From Bacillus cereus group sp. RP43 (lineage in GTDB: Bacteria > Bacillota > Bacilli > Bacillales > Bacillaceae_G): DNA of 64,000 nucleotides. The position numbers were made by a program, and so were the translations under genes. Shown here one piece after another: positions 56,377 through 64,000 of this stretch (position 1 is the first letter of the stretch; each line of letters opens with the position of its first letter). The stretch is taken from positions 1,612,001 through 1,676,000 of the forward strand of contig NZ_JARVHQ010000001.1 in NCBI RefSeq assembly GCF_040459645.1, read 5' to 3'. Below the pieces are notes generated by a model that saw only the letters and a program-made list of their open reading frames with translations, was not told the origin of the DNA and made no database searches.

Positions 56377-57271
56377 TCTTTGTGGTATTTTCTTGTTATG
56401 TGTTTTTTTGGTTATATCGTGGCAATCATTTGAAATGTCTTCTTTGTGGGGACAACTATATGAGTTATGGAAACATCCTTATACCTTAGTGTTTCTTATT
56501 GTAATGTATGGTGTTGCATTTTTCTTTCGTGCATACGCTTGGAAATTGTATCTTCATCATCATATTACAATGAAAGAGGCTTTGTATGGATTGTTTTATA
56601 GTTTATTTATTAATCATGTTTCTCCATTGAAAGTAGGGGATGCTGTTCGCATTGCGATCATTACAAAAGAAAAGAAAGTGACGTTAGGAGAAGCGACACA
56701 ATCAGTTGTTATACTTCGTATATTAGATTTGCTTATTCTTGGTGTATTTGGAACAGTAGGGATGTTTATATTGTGGGGGAATGTTTTACTGAATGTTCCC
56801 GTTATCCTCGCTTGTATATGTATCGGAAGTGGGACGTTGTTTCTTTTGTATAAGAAAGTACCGCAATTTGTAGAGGGGCAGTGGAAGCAATTAAAGGCAG
56901 TTTTGTTTACAATACAAGGCGTTATCATTCTCTTACTAATTGTACTGAGCTGGATTTGCGAAGCTTTTGTAATTTATGAAATTGCGAGTTCTCTTACATT
57001 CATACAAGCGGTTTGGGTGAATAGTATGACCATCGCAGGACAAGTATTTCAATTAACACCAGGCGGTCTTGGAACATATGAAACGGTAATGACGTTTGCG
57101 CTAAGAGCGCTTGGAGTAGGGGAAGTAGTAGCATATGAATGGTCATTAATGAGTCACGGTTTTAAATTTATATTTTCTTACGGTGTGGGTGCAATCCTGC
57201 TCGTCTTATACCCAATGGAATTGCGTTCACTAGTCAGTCAGAAGGGGGAAAACATCCGGTGGAAGAAGTAA
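56342..57271 (+). CDS. YbhN/AglD-type integral membrane protein (lysylphosphatidylglycerol synthase TM family)
   Basis: About 309 aa with seven to eight hydrophobic helices. Motifs FFRAYAWKLYL, NHVSPLKVGDAVRIAI and QLTPGGLGTYET are those of the PF03706 (UPF0104) family, found with polyprenyl-linked sugar pathways and proposed as flippases. The start is unclear: TTG 56342 has a possible GAAGGG site and gives the usual N-terminus; the in-frame ATG at 56300 lies deeper in the epimerase gene with poor spacing. Overlaps the epimerase gene by 35 bases or more. Confidence 0.8.
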   Translation: MLGRKNIRILFNLCGIFLLCVFLVISWQSFEMSSLWGQLYELWKHPYTLVFLIVMYGVAFFFRAYAWKLYLHHHITMKEALYGLFYSLFINHVSPLKVGDAVRIAIITKEKKVTLGEATQSVVILRILDLLILGVFGTVGMFILWGNVLLNVPVILACICIGSGTLFLLYKKVPQFVEGQWKQLKAVLFTIQGVIILLLIVLSWICEAFVIYEIASSLTFIQAVWVNSMTIAGQVFQLTPGGLGTYETVMTFALRALGVGEVVAYEWSLMSHGFKFIFSYGVGAILLVLYPMELRSLVSQKGENIRWKK

Positions 57272-58734
57272 AAAAAGCATCAAAGTTTGAAAAAGTTGCA
57301 GCCCGCTGCTGGAACTTACTAAATGAAGGAAAACCGTTTACACCTATTTTTGTATTCGGTACATTTTTATTGTTTTCTATTTCGCAGTTTGGACAAACTG
57401 GTTTTATTTCAGCATTTTTTAGTAGTTTTGTCCTCATTGTACCTTTACTTGTTTTATATTATTTGTTTGATTTCCCATTGTTTTTAAGAAACTATTTATG
57501 GTTCCCGTTTATTGCATATCTAATTGTATTTAAGATGGTCCATTTGCCATTATTCTTTTTTGCATTAGGACTATATTTCTTCTTTACAATTCTATTTTGG
57601 GGAACTTTATATTATCATTTGCGAATTGGTACATCATGGTTGAACTTCACACGGTTTTGGAAGCTGGTTTTAAAAAATAGTGATTCTACAAGTGGGAATG
57701 CACAAGAACAGATGCCAAAGTTCTTACTATTACTTTCGCTTTGGTATTACTATTACGATTTCTTTCAAGCAGGCGGTACATTTAACGGTGTAGATTGGAA
57801 AGTGCTGTGTATATTTTATGGTGCTCTTCTTATATATACGCTTATTTTACACCGTAATTTATTTGATTGGCAGCCAAAGGCAATTTCTAGCTATACAGAA
57901 AACATGCCTGAAAATCAAAAGGCATTAAATGAAAAAGTAGTTGTGATTGTGATAGATGGTATGCGAAAAGATCGTTTTGAGGCAGCACATACACCGTACT
58001 TAGATTCCCTTCGAAAACAAGGGACAGAGTTTTTAAATATGGAAACTGTATATCCAGCTCGTACAGTTGTATGTTTCTCATCTATGTTTACAGGAACGTA
58101 TTCTTTTGAGCATGGAATTAAATCGAATATGGTTTGGAAGCATGGAGTGAACGTGGAGAGTATTTTTGATTCTCTTCGTAAAGTGGATAAAACAGGGAAG
58201 ATGTTGGCGGTTGCTCATCTTGTCGACGCGTTTGGCGATGATGTGGAAACATTTACTGCTGTGATGAAAAATGATGTTGTTGACTCGAAAATTATGGAGA
58301 AAGCAAGAAAGATTATGGATGAACAAGATCCAGATCTATTTATCGTCCAGCTTATTTCTACAGATCAAACAGGTCATAGCCGCGGCGTACTATATGATGA
58401 ATATTTACAAAAAATTCATGAAGCAGATCAGCATGTGAAGCAATTTATTGAGCATTTAGAGAAAACAGGAAAAGCAGAAAATACGACATTTATCATTTGT
58501 GCAGATCATGGACAAGCGGATGGGATTGGTGGTCATGGGCATTTAGACGAAGGAGAACGGTTTGTACCATTCTTTATGTGTGGTCCTCATATCGCTCAAG
58601 GTATAAAAGTAGAAGAAAAGAAGAGTCTTGTTTCTATGGCCCCTACAATTGCTTATTTATTAGGAGCACCGTATCCATCTCATAGTCGTGGTCCTGTCTT
58701 AGTAGAAGCGCTAAAGGAGCAGGAAAAAGAATGA
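57259..58734 (+). CDS. Membrane alkaline-phosphatase-superfamily protein (phosphodiesterase/nucleotide pyrophosphatase type)
   Basis: 491 aa. About five N-terminal transmembrane helices (residues 35-195), then an exported catalytic domain: D-G-M-R-K-D-R (first metal site), nucleophile region A-R-T-V-V-C-F, V-x-L-I-S-T-D-Q-T-G-H, and A-D-H-G-Q-A-D-G-I-G-G-H-G-H (second metal site). The fold is that of nucleotide pyrophosphatases or phosphoglycerol-type transferases. GTG start at 57259 after GGGGG, overlapping the previous gene by 13 bases. Likely acts on the exported glycan or its lipid carrier; the substrate is inferred. Confidence 0.8.
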   Translation: MEEVKKASKFEKVAARCWNLLNEGKPFTPIFVFGTFLLFSISQFGQTGFISAFFSSFVLIVPLLVLYYLFDFPLFLRNYLWFPFIAYLIVFKMVHLPLFFFALGLYFFFTILFWGTLYYHLRIGTSWLNFTRFWKLVLKNSDSTSGNAQEQMPKFLLLLSLWYYYYDFFQAGGTFNGVDWKVLCIFYGALLIYTLILHRNLFDWQPKAISSYTENMPENQKALNEKVVVIVIDGMRKDRFEAAHTPYLDSLRKQGTEFLNMETVYPARTVVCFSSMFTGTYSFEHGIKSNMVWKHGVNVESIFDSLRKVDKTGKMLAVAHLVDAFGDDVETFTAVMKNDVVDSKIMEKARKIMDEQDPDLFIVQLISTDQTGHSRGVLYDEYLQKIHEADQHVKQFIEHLEKTGKAENTTFIICADHGQADGIGGHGHLDEGERFVPFFMCGPHIAQGIKVEEKKSLVSMAPTIAYLLGAPYPSHSRGPVLVEALKEQEKE

Positions 58735-59477
58735 AAGTAATTGTTTTTATACCTGCATTAAATGAAGAGGATTCTATTGCACAGGTTATTCAAAAGGTAC
58801 CGCGCCATTTTCATCCAAGTGTAAAGGTAGAAGTGCTTATTATCGATGATGGATCAACTGATAGAACGGTAGATGTTGCAAAAAAAGCCGGGGCTGATCA
58901 CATCGTTTCATTTGCAAAAAACGGAGGACTTGGTGCAGCCGTTCGAGCAGGTTTGCAGGAAAGCTATCGTCTTGGGGCTGACATTAGTGTAATGATTGAT
59001 GCTGATGATGAGTACCCAGCTAATGAAATTCCGAATGTACTTGAACCTATCTTTACTGGAGAAGCAGATTATACGATGGGTTCTCGTTTTCGGGGAACCA
59101 TTCAAGGAATGAGATTACATCGACGTCTTGGGAATTATTGCTTTACGACGCTACAATGTTTGTTATTGCGAAAGTGGATTCGCGATGGACAATCAGGTAT
59201 GCGTGCTTTTTCTAGACAAGCGATGGAGCATGGGGAAATTATTCATGATTATAACTATGCCCAAGTTATTACTTTGAATTTAGTACGAAAAGGCTTTCGA
59301 GTACAAGAAGTACCGATTACGTATAAAGTAAGAGAAACAGGCGATTCTTTCATATCTTTTCGTAAGTATATGACGCGTGTGCTTCCGGCAATTTGGAAAG
59401 AAATGAAGCGTCCAGTAGAGAAAGTTATAATTGACTATACTGCACATGTATTAACAGAAGATAAGAGGTGCTCGTAG
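58731..59477 (+). CDS. Family 2 glycosyltransferase (polyprenyl-phosphate sugar synthase type)
   Basis: 248 aa, cytoplasmic. GT2 motifs P-A-L-N-E-E at the N-terminus, I-I-D-D-G-S-T-D-R-T, M-I-D-A-D-D-E (DxD), G-S-R-F-R-G and D-G-Q-S-G-M-R-A-F. These are typical of dolichol-/undecaprenyl-phosphate mannose or glucose synthases (DPM1/DPG1 type). It overlaps the previous gene by four bases. It could load the lipid carrier that the GT-C protein at 61274 uses. Confidence 0.87.
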   Translation: MKVIVFIPALNEEDSIAQVIQKVPRHFHPSVKVEVLIIDDGSTDRTVDVAKKAGADHIVSFAKNGGLGAAVRAGLQESYRLGADISVMIDADDEYPANEIPNVLEPIFTGEADYTMGSRFRGTIQGMRLHRRLGNYCFTTLQCLLLRKWIRDGQSGMRAFSRQAMEHGEIIHDYNYAQVITLNLVRKGFRVQEVPITYKVRETGDSFISFRKYMTRVLPAIWKEMKRPVEKVIIDYTAHVLTEDKRCS

Positions 59478-59495
59478 CGAGCGGTTCTTATCTTA
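59458..59495 (+). terminator. Terminator overlapping the GT2 stop
   Basis: AAGATAAGA...GCTCG pairs with CGAGC...TTCTTATCTT, a long stem whose loop holds the GT2 stop codon; no long T-run follows. Confidence 0.75.
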
Positions 59496-59505
59496 ATAAT
59501 GAAAG

Positions 59506-59520
59506 TGGTAATAATTATCG
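59506..59520 (+). promoter_or_regulatory. Fur box
   Basis: TGGTAAT-A-ATTATCG matches the 7-1-7 Fur consensus at 12 of 14 positions, about 20 bases before the ATG at 59542. Confidence 0.82.
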
Positions 59521-59541
59521 TTAACCTCGGGAGGAACGTTC

Positions 59542-60303
59542 ATGAAAAGAATCATTACATCATTATTTGTTGGTATTTTCTTAATATTCTCAGTGCAAAC
59601 AAGTACATTTGCTTATTCGTATGGAAATCCGAACGAAGAAAAAGTAGCTGAAGCATACAAGCAGATGGTTACCAAGTTAGATGAAAATCCGGCAAACTTT
59701 AAAGAAGCAAAAAAAGTATATGAAAATGTGCAAGAAGAAATTGATCAGCATATGGGAAAAGAACCTTCTAAAGCAATGATGAAGGACTTTGATAAACAAA
59801 ATAAAGAAGATATTATTGCTGATATGCAAAAAATTCTTGCGCTTAATATTAATCGTCGTTTAACAAATGTAGATGAAAATTTTAAAGACTATGATACAAG
59901 CAAACGTTTATTAGCTAAAGCATTTGCTACATATGAAGCATTATCACCAGTTGTTGGTGAGCACAATAAAGAGCTGGATAACAAGCTAAAGGATGAATTT
60001 AATAAAGCGTTAGAATCATTAGGAAATCCGGGCTTATTTGGAGTAGGTCAAAAAGAAGCAAATCAAGAGGCTTTTAAGAAAAGCAAAGACGTTATTTTAA
60101 CAGAGTTACAAAAAGAGTTTAAAATTAAAGACTTTAAAGTAGGACACTTTAGTGCAAATAGTCAAGAAGATAAAGCAGTTTCTGATAAAACGGAAAAAAC
60201 AGAGTGGACAGATTTAAGCAGCCTGAAAAACTGGGCTCCAATCGTAGTTATTGTACTTATACTTGTTGGGGTCATTGTATATGCTGTAAGAAAACGCAAG
60301 TAG
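59542..60303 (+). CDS. Fur-regulated membrane-anchored surface protein next to FTR1
   Basis: 253 aa: signal peptide (residues 1-24, ending T-F-A), a helical extracellular body rich in Lys, Glu and Asn, and a C-terminal transmembrane helix (about 230-248) with a basic R-K-R-K tail, so it is anchored with the body outside. The body resembles the halves of the lipoprotein at 54168 (…L-L-A-K-A-F-A-T-Y-E-A-L…). It corresponds to the separate extracellular domain that in some FTR1 systems is fused to the permease. Same operon as the permease (18-base gap). No catalytic motif recognised. Confidence 0.68.
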   Translation: MKRIITSLFVGIFLIFSVQTSTFAYSYGNPNEEKVAEAYKQMVTKLDENPANFKEAKKVYENVQEEIDQHMGKEPSKAMMKDFDKQNKEDIIADMQKILALNINRRLTNVDENFKDYDTSKRLLAKAFATYEALSPVVGEHNKELDNKLKDEFNKALESLGNPGLFGVGQKEANQEAFKKSKDVILTELQKEFKIKDFKVGHFSANSQEDKAVSDKTEKTEWTDLSSLKNWAPIVVIVLILVGVIVYAVRKRK

Positions 60304-60321
60304 GGATGAGGGGGAAGAGTA

Positions 60322-61227
60322 ATGCAACTTCAGGCATTTCTCATTACATTTCGTGAAGTATTAGAAGCATTGCTTATCGTTGGGATTATTACAACGTACT
60401 TAAAGCGCACAGATAGTAAGCAGTATGTAAAATATGTTTGGCTAGGAGCAGGGCTTGCGGTTGTAGCAAGTTATATTGTCGCCCTAGTCTTTCAAGTTGT
60501 ATTTACTGGTTTTGCTGCTATGGGTAGCGAAATGTATTTAAAAATATCCATTATTTTCGTTTCAGCCATTTTACTTACACAAATGGTATTTTGGATGGCA
60601 GAACATAGTAAGAATATGACAGCCAATATGGAAAATAAAATGAATCAGTATATTACGGCTGGAAATATAATTGGAATGGTCGTGCATTCTTTTCTTGTTG
60701 TACTTCGAGAAGGTGTAGAAACAGTTTTTTTCTTTGCAGCGATTACAGGAGGAAACATCGGGGAAGCGATGAAAGGCTGGGGAGCTATATCTGGTCTACT
60801 CGTTGCAGCGGTTGTTAGCTTCTTATTCTTTAAAGGAACGATGCGTATTTCACTCAAAGTATTCTTTAAAGTAACAGGTGCATTTATCGTATTAATTGCA
60901 GCAGGACTTCTTGTACAAGGTGTTTCTATGCTTCAAGATTTAAAGATACTTGGCAGCGTAATGCCGCACGTATATGATATTACATGGCTACTACCAGAGC
61001 ATCCAATCGATTATGCTCATTATTTGCGTGATCATGGTACTGCACCTCTTCTTTCCGGTGATTTAGGTATTTTCTTAAAAGCATTTTTAGGATATTCATC
61101 GATGCCATCTCTTGAAGAAGTACTTGTATATATTGGATATTTTGTTGTGTTGTACATGTTAATTATCTTTAAAAAACCTGTTAAAACAAAGAAAGAAATA
61201 AATGAAGAAAATAAGTCAGTTAGTTAA
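60322..61227 (+). CDS. FTR1/EfeU-family high-affinity iron permease
   Basis: 301-aa membrane protein with seven hydrophobic helices. Two R-E-x-x-E iron-binding motifs, R-E-V-L-E (residues 11-15) and R-E-G-V-E (about 129-133), define the OFeT/FTR1 family, which carries ferric iron across the membrane. No EfeB-type peroxidase or EfeO-type cupredoxin gene is in the window, so the partner proteins at 59542 and 54168 may serve instead. Followed by a strong terminator. Confidence 0.93.
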   Translation: MQLQAFLITFREVLEALLIVGIITTYLKRTDSKQYVKYVWLGAGLAVVASYIVALVFQVVFTGFAAMGSEMYLKISIIFVSAILLTQMVFWMAEHSKNMTANMENKMNQYITAGNIIGMVVHSFLVVLREGVETVFFFAAITGGNIGEAMKGWGAISGLLVAAVVSFLFFKGTMRISLKVFFKVTGAFIVLIAAGLLVQGVSMLQDLKILGSVMPHVYDITWLLPEHPIDYAHYLRDHGTAPLLSGDLGIFLKAFLGYSSMPSLEEVLVYIGYFVVLYMLIIFKKPVKTKKEINEENKSVS

Positions 61228-61257
61228 AGTACAAGGTGTTTTCCTTGTACTTTTTTT
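61226..61257 (+). terminator. Terminator after the iron permease gene
   Basis: AAAGTACAAGG pairs with CCTTGTACTTT, loop TGTTTT, then seven T. Confidence 0.92.
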
Positions 61258-61273
61258 GCAGAAAGGAAATGAG

Positions 61274-62710
61274 ATGAAACAAGTATTACGTATATGGGCA
61301 GTTATCCTGGTTATTAGTGTGATTTGTATTCGTTTTTTCTATGCAAGTCCGTTTGCAGCAACGTGGGACGAAGTTGATTTTACACTTGCATTAAAGCAAT
61401 ATGACATATTAGCGATGCAGCCACATTTCCCGGGATATCCTCTTTTTATTTTAGGGGGAATGATAACGCATATTTTTATAGAAAGCCCTGTGCAATCGTT
61501 AGGGATTTTTAATGCCATCATGGCACTCGGCGCAGCTTTTCCGATGTATTGGATTGCACGCCATTATGTAAATAAAACGAGCGCTCTTATTGTTGTAGCT
61601 GTCTTACAAACGAGCGGGTATTTCTCTATTTTAGTAACGCAGCCCATGTCAGAGGGCGCAGCGTTAGCAATCGTATGGTGGTATATATGGAGTATAGAAC
61701 GTGCCTTTCGTACAAAGCGTTTTCAAACTCAATTTTGGCCAATTCTCTTCTTTGCGCTATTAATGGGTATACGGTTATCATATGCACCGTTTGGAATTGT
61801 ACTTATATTGTTATTATGGCAACAATGGCATGAAGAAAAATGGCGGTTTATAATCTTATTTTGTACAGCTGTCCTTTCGCAACTAGTTTGGATCAGCGCT
61901 CTTATTTGGAACATTGGTGGAATCACGGGATTGTTGGAAATTTCTTTCGGATTTGTAGAAGGGCATTTTACCGAATGGGGTGGAGCAGTTACAGAAACAA
62001 GTGAACCACTTATTTCACGTCTCTATCGTTTACTTTCTGAAAACATCGTCTTTGCAGGAATAGGTATTTACTCTTATTATCTGGTAGGTTTCTTTTTTTT
62101 CTTTTTGTTTCTATTTATTTTACAATGGAAAAACATACGTTGCTATCCCAAGGTTTTAATTGCTCTTGGAATTTTCTATTTTCTTTGGAATTTACTTGGA
62201 CAAAATATTGATAAACCTCGTCATTCTTATCCGATTGTAGCGATGTTACTTTGCGTACTTGCTATTTCATGGTTAAAAATACATCGTGGTATTATATTGC
62301 TATTGTTTGCAACCAGTCAACTTATGATGAGTATACCGCTTATGAAAGAACAACAAGTGGAGGTACCGGCAACATATCAACTTGCGTCATATTTGGAGGG
62401 AAAACAACAGCCGTTTATTGTATACACTTGGGAAGAGACGAGGGTTATGGAATATTTACAAATGCCGTATGAACATAAACGTTTTTACACATATTCCTAT
62501 TTTTTACAAGATAAAAAATATCATAAAAATGATAATATATATGTTACGAATCACCTCATTGAAGGATTTCAAAAACAAGGGATTAATATAGAAGGGCAAG
62601 TTGAAAAGGAAGCTGTCTTTTATTCGAATCCATTATTTGATCCTGTTTATCATAAAATAGTTTTATATAAGTGGAAAAAGGATTCTGTTGCAAAGTTTAT
62701 TCAAGAATAG
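61274..62710 (+). CDS. GT-C-type integral membrane glycosyltransferase-like protein
   Basis: 478 aa with about ten hydrophobic helices. A W-D-E (residues 30-33) in the first loop and H-F-P-G-Y-P-L after it match polyprenyl-phosphate-dependent GT-C (GT39/83-type) transferases. It is the natural user of the lipid-linked sugar made by the GT2 at 58731, although no catalytic test is possible here. The ATG at 61274 follows AAAGGA, after the permease terminator. The last 10 or so residues (…DSVAKFIQE) come from what looks like an IS6 terminal inverted repeat, so the true C-terminus may be lost. Confidence 0.75.
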   Translation: MKQVLRIWAVILVISVICIRFFYASPFAATWDEVDFTLALKQYDILAMQPHFPGYPLFILGGMITHIFIESPVQSLGIFNAIMALGAAFPMYWIARHYVNKTSALIVVAVLQTSGYFSILVTQPMSEGAALAIVWWYIWSIERAFRTKRFQTQFWPILFFALLMGIRLSYAPFGIVLILLLWQQWHEEKWRFIILFCTAVLSQLVWISALIWNIGGITGLLEISFGFVEGHFTEWGGAVTETSEPLISRLYRLLSENIVFAGIGIYSYYLVGFFFFFLFLFILQWKNIRCYPKVLIALGIFYFLWNLLGQNIDKPRHSYPIVAMLLCVLAISWLKIHRGIILLLFATSQLMMSIPLMKEQQVEVPATYQLASYLEGKQQPFIVYTWEETRVMEYLQMPYEHKRFYTYSYFLQDKKYHKNDNIYVTNHLIEGFQKQGINIEGQVEKEAVFYSNPLFDPVYHKIVLYKWKKDSVAKFIQE

Positions 62711-62880
62711 AGTAACCTAGCTAAAAGTTCTTGATTTTATTCGATGATTAATAAAATTTGTAATTCATCATACCTCGAAAAACAGAAACTTGGGTTCAGA
62801 TTTCGGTTCGTTTTTTTATAAAGCGATGATCTTGTTCTACTATGTTATTCAAGTATTTTTTTTGTCTAAGTTGCATACCG
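62685..62880 (-). mobile_element. Decayed IS6-family element: terminal repeat and transposase C-terminal fragment
   Basis: GATTCTGTTGCAAAG at 62685-62699 resembles the IS6/IS257-type inverted repeat (GGTTCTGTTGCAAAG). On the minus strand, 62876 down to about 62770 encodes QLRQKKYLNNIVEQDHRFIKKR, the conserved C-terminal region with the last catalytic Glu of IS6 transposases, then a broken frame. Orientation fits one element with its right end at 62685. A strong hairpin (GCATACC/GGTATGC, 62873-62890) with seven T follows. Confidence 0.8.
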
Positions 62881-62898
62881 TTAGGTATGCTTTTTTTC
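62871..62898 (+). terminator. Hairpin terminator
   Basis: GCATACC (62873-62879) pairs with GGTATGC (62884-62890), loop GTTA, followed by seven T. Confidence 0.75.
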
Positions 62899-63249
62899 AC
62901 TGTTCAATTGCTATAGGAAAAACGGGATTCTTATTGAATGTTATAACACATGGCATATATATTCACTATATATTGTTTTTATAAAGAGTTCTACATTAAA
63001 TATTCCTAATAATTTAATGTAGGATATTATACTCGTATTAGGTTATTAGGAACATTTAATGTTGTTTCACAACTGAAAGGGAATTGAAAAAAAACTGAAA
63101 CTTTTCTCATAAAAATTCAATCTTACTTGAAAAATGAAAGGAAAATGAAATTTTTCAAAAGGAATTCTTTGTTAAGATAAAAAGCATACATACAAAAAAG
63201 TATTGACATATCTCAAAAAATGTATTTTCGAGATATAGTGGGGGAAAAG
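62898..63249. other. Non-coding spacer upstream of the TPR gene
   Basis: About 350 AT-rich bases with no gene. A TTGACA at about 63202-63207 lies near the TPR gene start and may be its promoter -35. Several AATTTAATGT-like stretches are present but no clear structure. Confidence 0.4.
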
Positions 63250-64000
63250 ATGAGATTAGAAAAACAATTAATAAAAAAGATGTATTATGAAACATTCCTA
63301 ATGGAGAATGAAACGCACCCACCTCTTCAAGTACTTGGAGAAGCTTATGTAAACGAAGAAAAAAATGAGATTTCTGATGGATCTTATATTCGTTTTGCAC
63401 AAGGTGAATTTTATTATCACCATCAAGATTTTGAAGCAGCTATTTTTAAATGGGAGAAAGTTAGTAATGAATTAGCACCATGGGCACAAAAAAATATTGC
63501 GGATGCTTACTTCGAACTTAACCAATTATCAGTTGCTGAAAATGTGTATACTTCTATTACTACTGATAACAAAATACTGATGACCGAAATTGTACTGCAA
63601 TTACTGTCTCTTTACATCGAGCAAAATAATTTTGATTCAGCTTTCGCTGTTATTAAAGAAGCGGTTTCTTTAAATCCCGATTATCCAAACGTCACAACAA
63701 TTGCCCGTTCCTTTTATGAAGAACAGCAAGATTTTGATAGTGCGGTAGAGCTTGCTGTGAACGAGTTAATTCGAACAGAATCTTATCCGTGGTTTGAGGT
63801 GCTGAAAGGATATATCGATAAAGGATTTACTAAAAATATTTCACCAGATTATTTTTATGAAGTATTAGTTACATTAAATAATGTAGATCAAGTGCAATTT
63901 ACGCAAATGGTTTCATCACTTTGGCACAGTTATAAAAATGAACAAAATTACTTATTATGGCTTAATACAATAAATGAATTTTTCATACATATCGAAATAC
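63250..64000 (+). CDS. Tetratricopeptide-repeat protein, N-terminal part (partial)
   Basis: The frame from the ATG at 63250 (GGGGGAAAAG ribosome site) is open to the window edge, 250 codons without a stop. The residues form several TPR-like helix pairs: IRFAQGEFYYHHQDFEAAIFKWEK, then W-A-Q-K-N-I-A-D-A-Y-F-E-L, then FDSAFAVIKEAVSLNPDYP. A scaffold or protein-binding role is likely; what follows beyond the window decides its function. Confidence 0.7.
   Translation, partial: MRLEKQLIKKMYYETFLMENETHPPLQVLGEAYVNEEKNEISDGSYIRFAQGEFYYHHQDFEAAIFKWEKVSNELAPWAQKNIADAYFELNQLSVAENVYTSITTDNKILMTEIVLQLLSLYIEQNNFDSAFAVIKEAVSLNPDYPNVTTIARSFYEEQQDFDSAVELAVNELIRTESYPWFEVLKGYIDKGFTKNISPDYFYEVLVTLNNVDQVQFTQMVSSLWHSYKNEQNYLLWLNTINEFFIHIEI

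Noticed and set aside
1..64000. tRNA, rRNA genes and CRISPR arrays
   Set aside because: No such structures were seen on either strand.

Overview
The window reads as chromosomal DNA of the Bacillus cereus group. It is AT-rich and Gram-positive. The gene order asd-dapG-dapA-rnjB-tepA-ylzJ-spoIIIE-(GntR)-(BMP/ABC)-ymfF-ymfH-ymfI-ymfJ-ymfK-rodZ-pgsA-cinA-recA-rny-ymdB-spoVS-...-miaB-ricA-cotE-mutS-mutL is the core Bacillus arrangement, and several genes are endospore-specific (spoVFB fragment, spoIIIE, spoVS, cotE). The organism call comes from gene content and order, not from a database search.

Region 1 (1-11570) is the right end of a prophage. It runs from a tape measure C-terminus through the distal tail protein, a 1613-aa tail/receptor-binding protein, XhlA, a holin and a signal-peptide-bearing amidase endolysin. 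Next comes a convergent accessory cassette: a WXG100-like toxin with a WHH-type HNH nuclease end, its SUKH immunity protein, and small ORFs. The prophage ends inside spoVFB (dipicolinate synthase subunit B). Only about the last 62 codons of spoVFB lie at 11570-11758, with no usable start. The 5' part must lie left of the window, as in the spoVFB-intervening elements known from psychrotolerant B. cereus-group strains, which are excised during sporulation.

Region 2 (11.8-51.1 kb) is core genome. It holds lysine/DAP synthesis (asd, dapG, dapA), RNA decay (rnjB, rny), DNA translocation, recombination and repair (spoIIIE, recA, mutS, mutL), a guanosine-type ABC importer behind a guanine-class purine riboswitch, membrane and shape genes (pgsA, rodZ), competence/regulation genes (cinA, ymdB, ricA), sporulation genes (spoVS, cotE), a 2-oxoacid:ferredoxin oxidoreductase and a dipeptidase. 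Regulatory DNA visible here includes the riboswitch with its terminator, a LexA box at recA, a sigma-H-like promoter at spoVS, and long structured leaders before rnjB and rny.

Region 3 (51.2-62.9 kb) looks accessory. A decayed IS6-family transposase start (about 51.75-52.0 kb) and a decayed IS6-family end (about 62.68-62.88 kb) bracket it. Inside are ugd (UDP-glucose to UDP-glucuronate), a UDP-glucuronate-epimerase-like gene, a YbhN-type membrane protein, a membrane alkaline-phosphatase-superfamily protein, a polyprenyl-phosphate-type GT2 and a GT-C-like membrane protein. Together these suggest export of a uronic-acid-containing glycan. Interleaved with them are two Fur-box-controlled units: a lipoprotein, and a membrane-anchored surface protein plus an FTR1 iron permease. 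The window closes in the start of a TPR protein (63250 onward).
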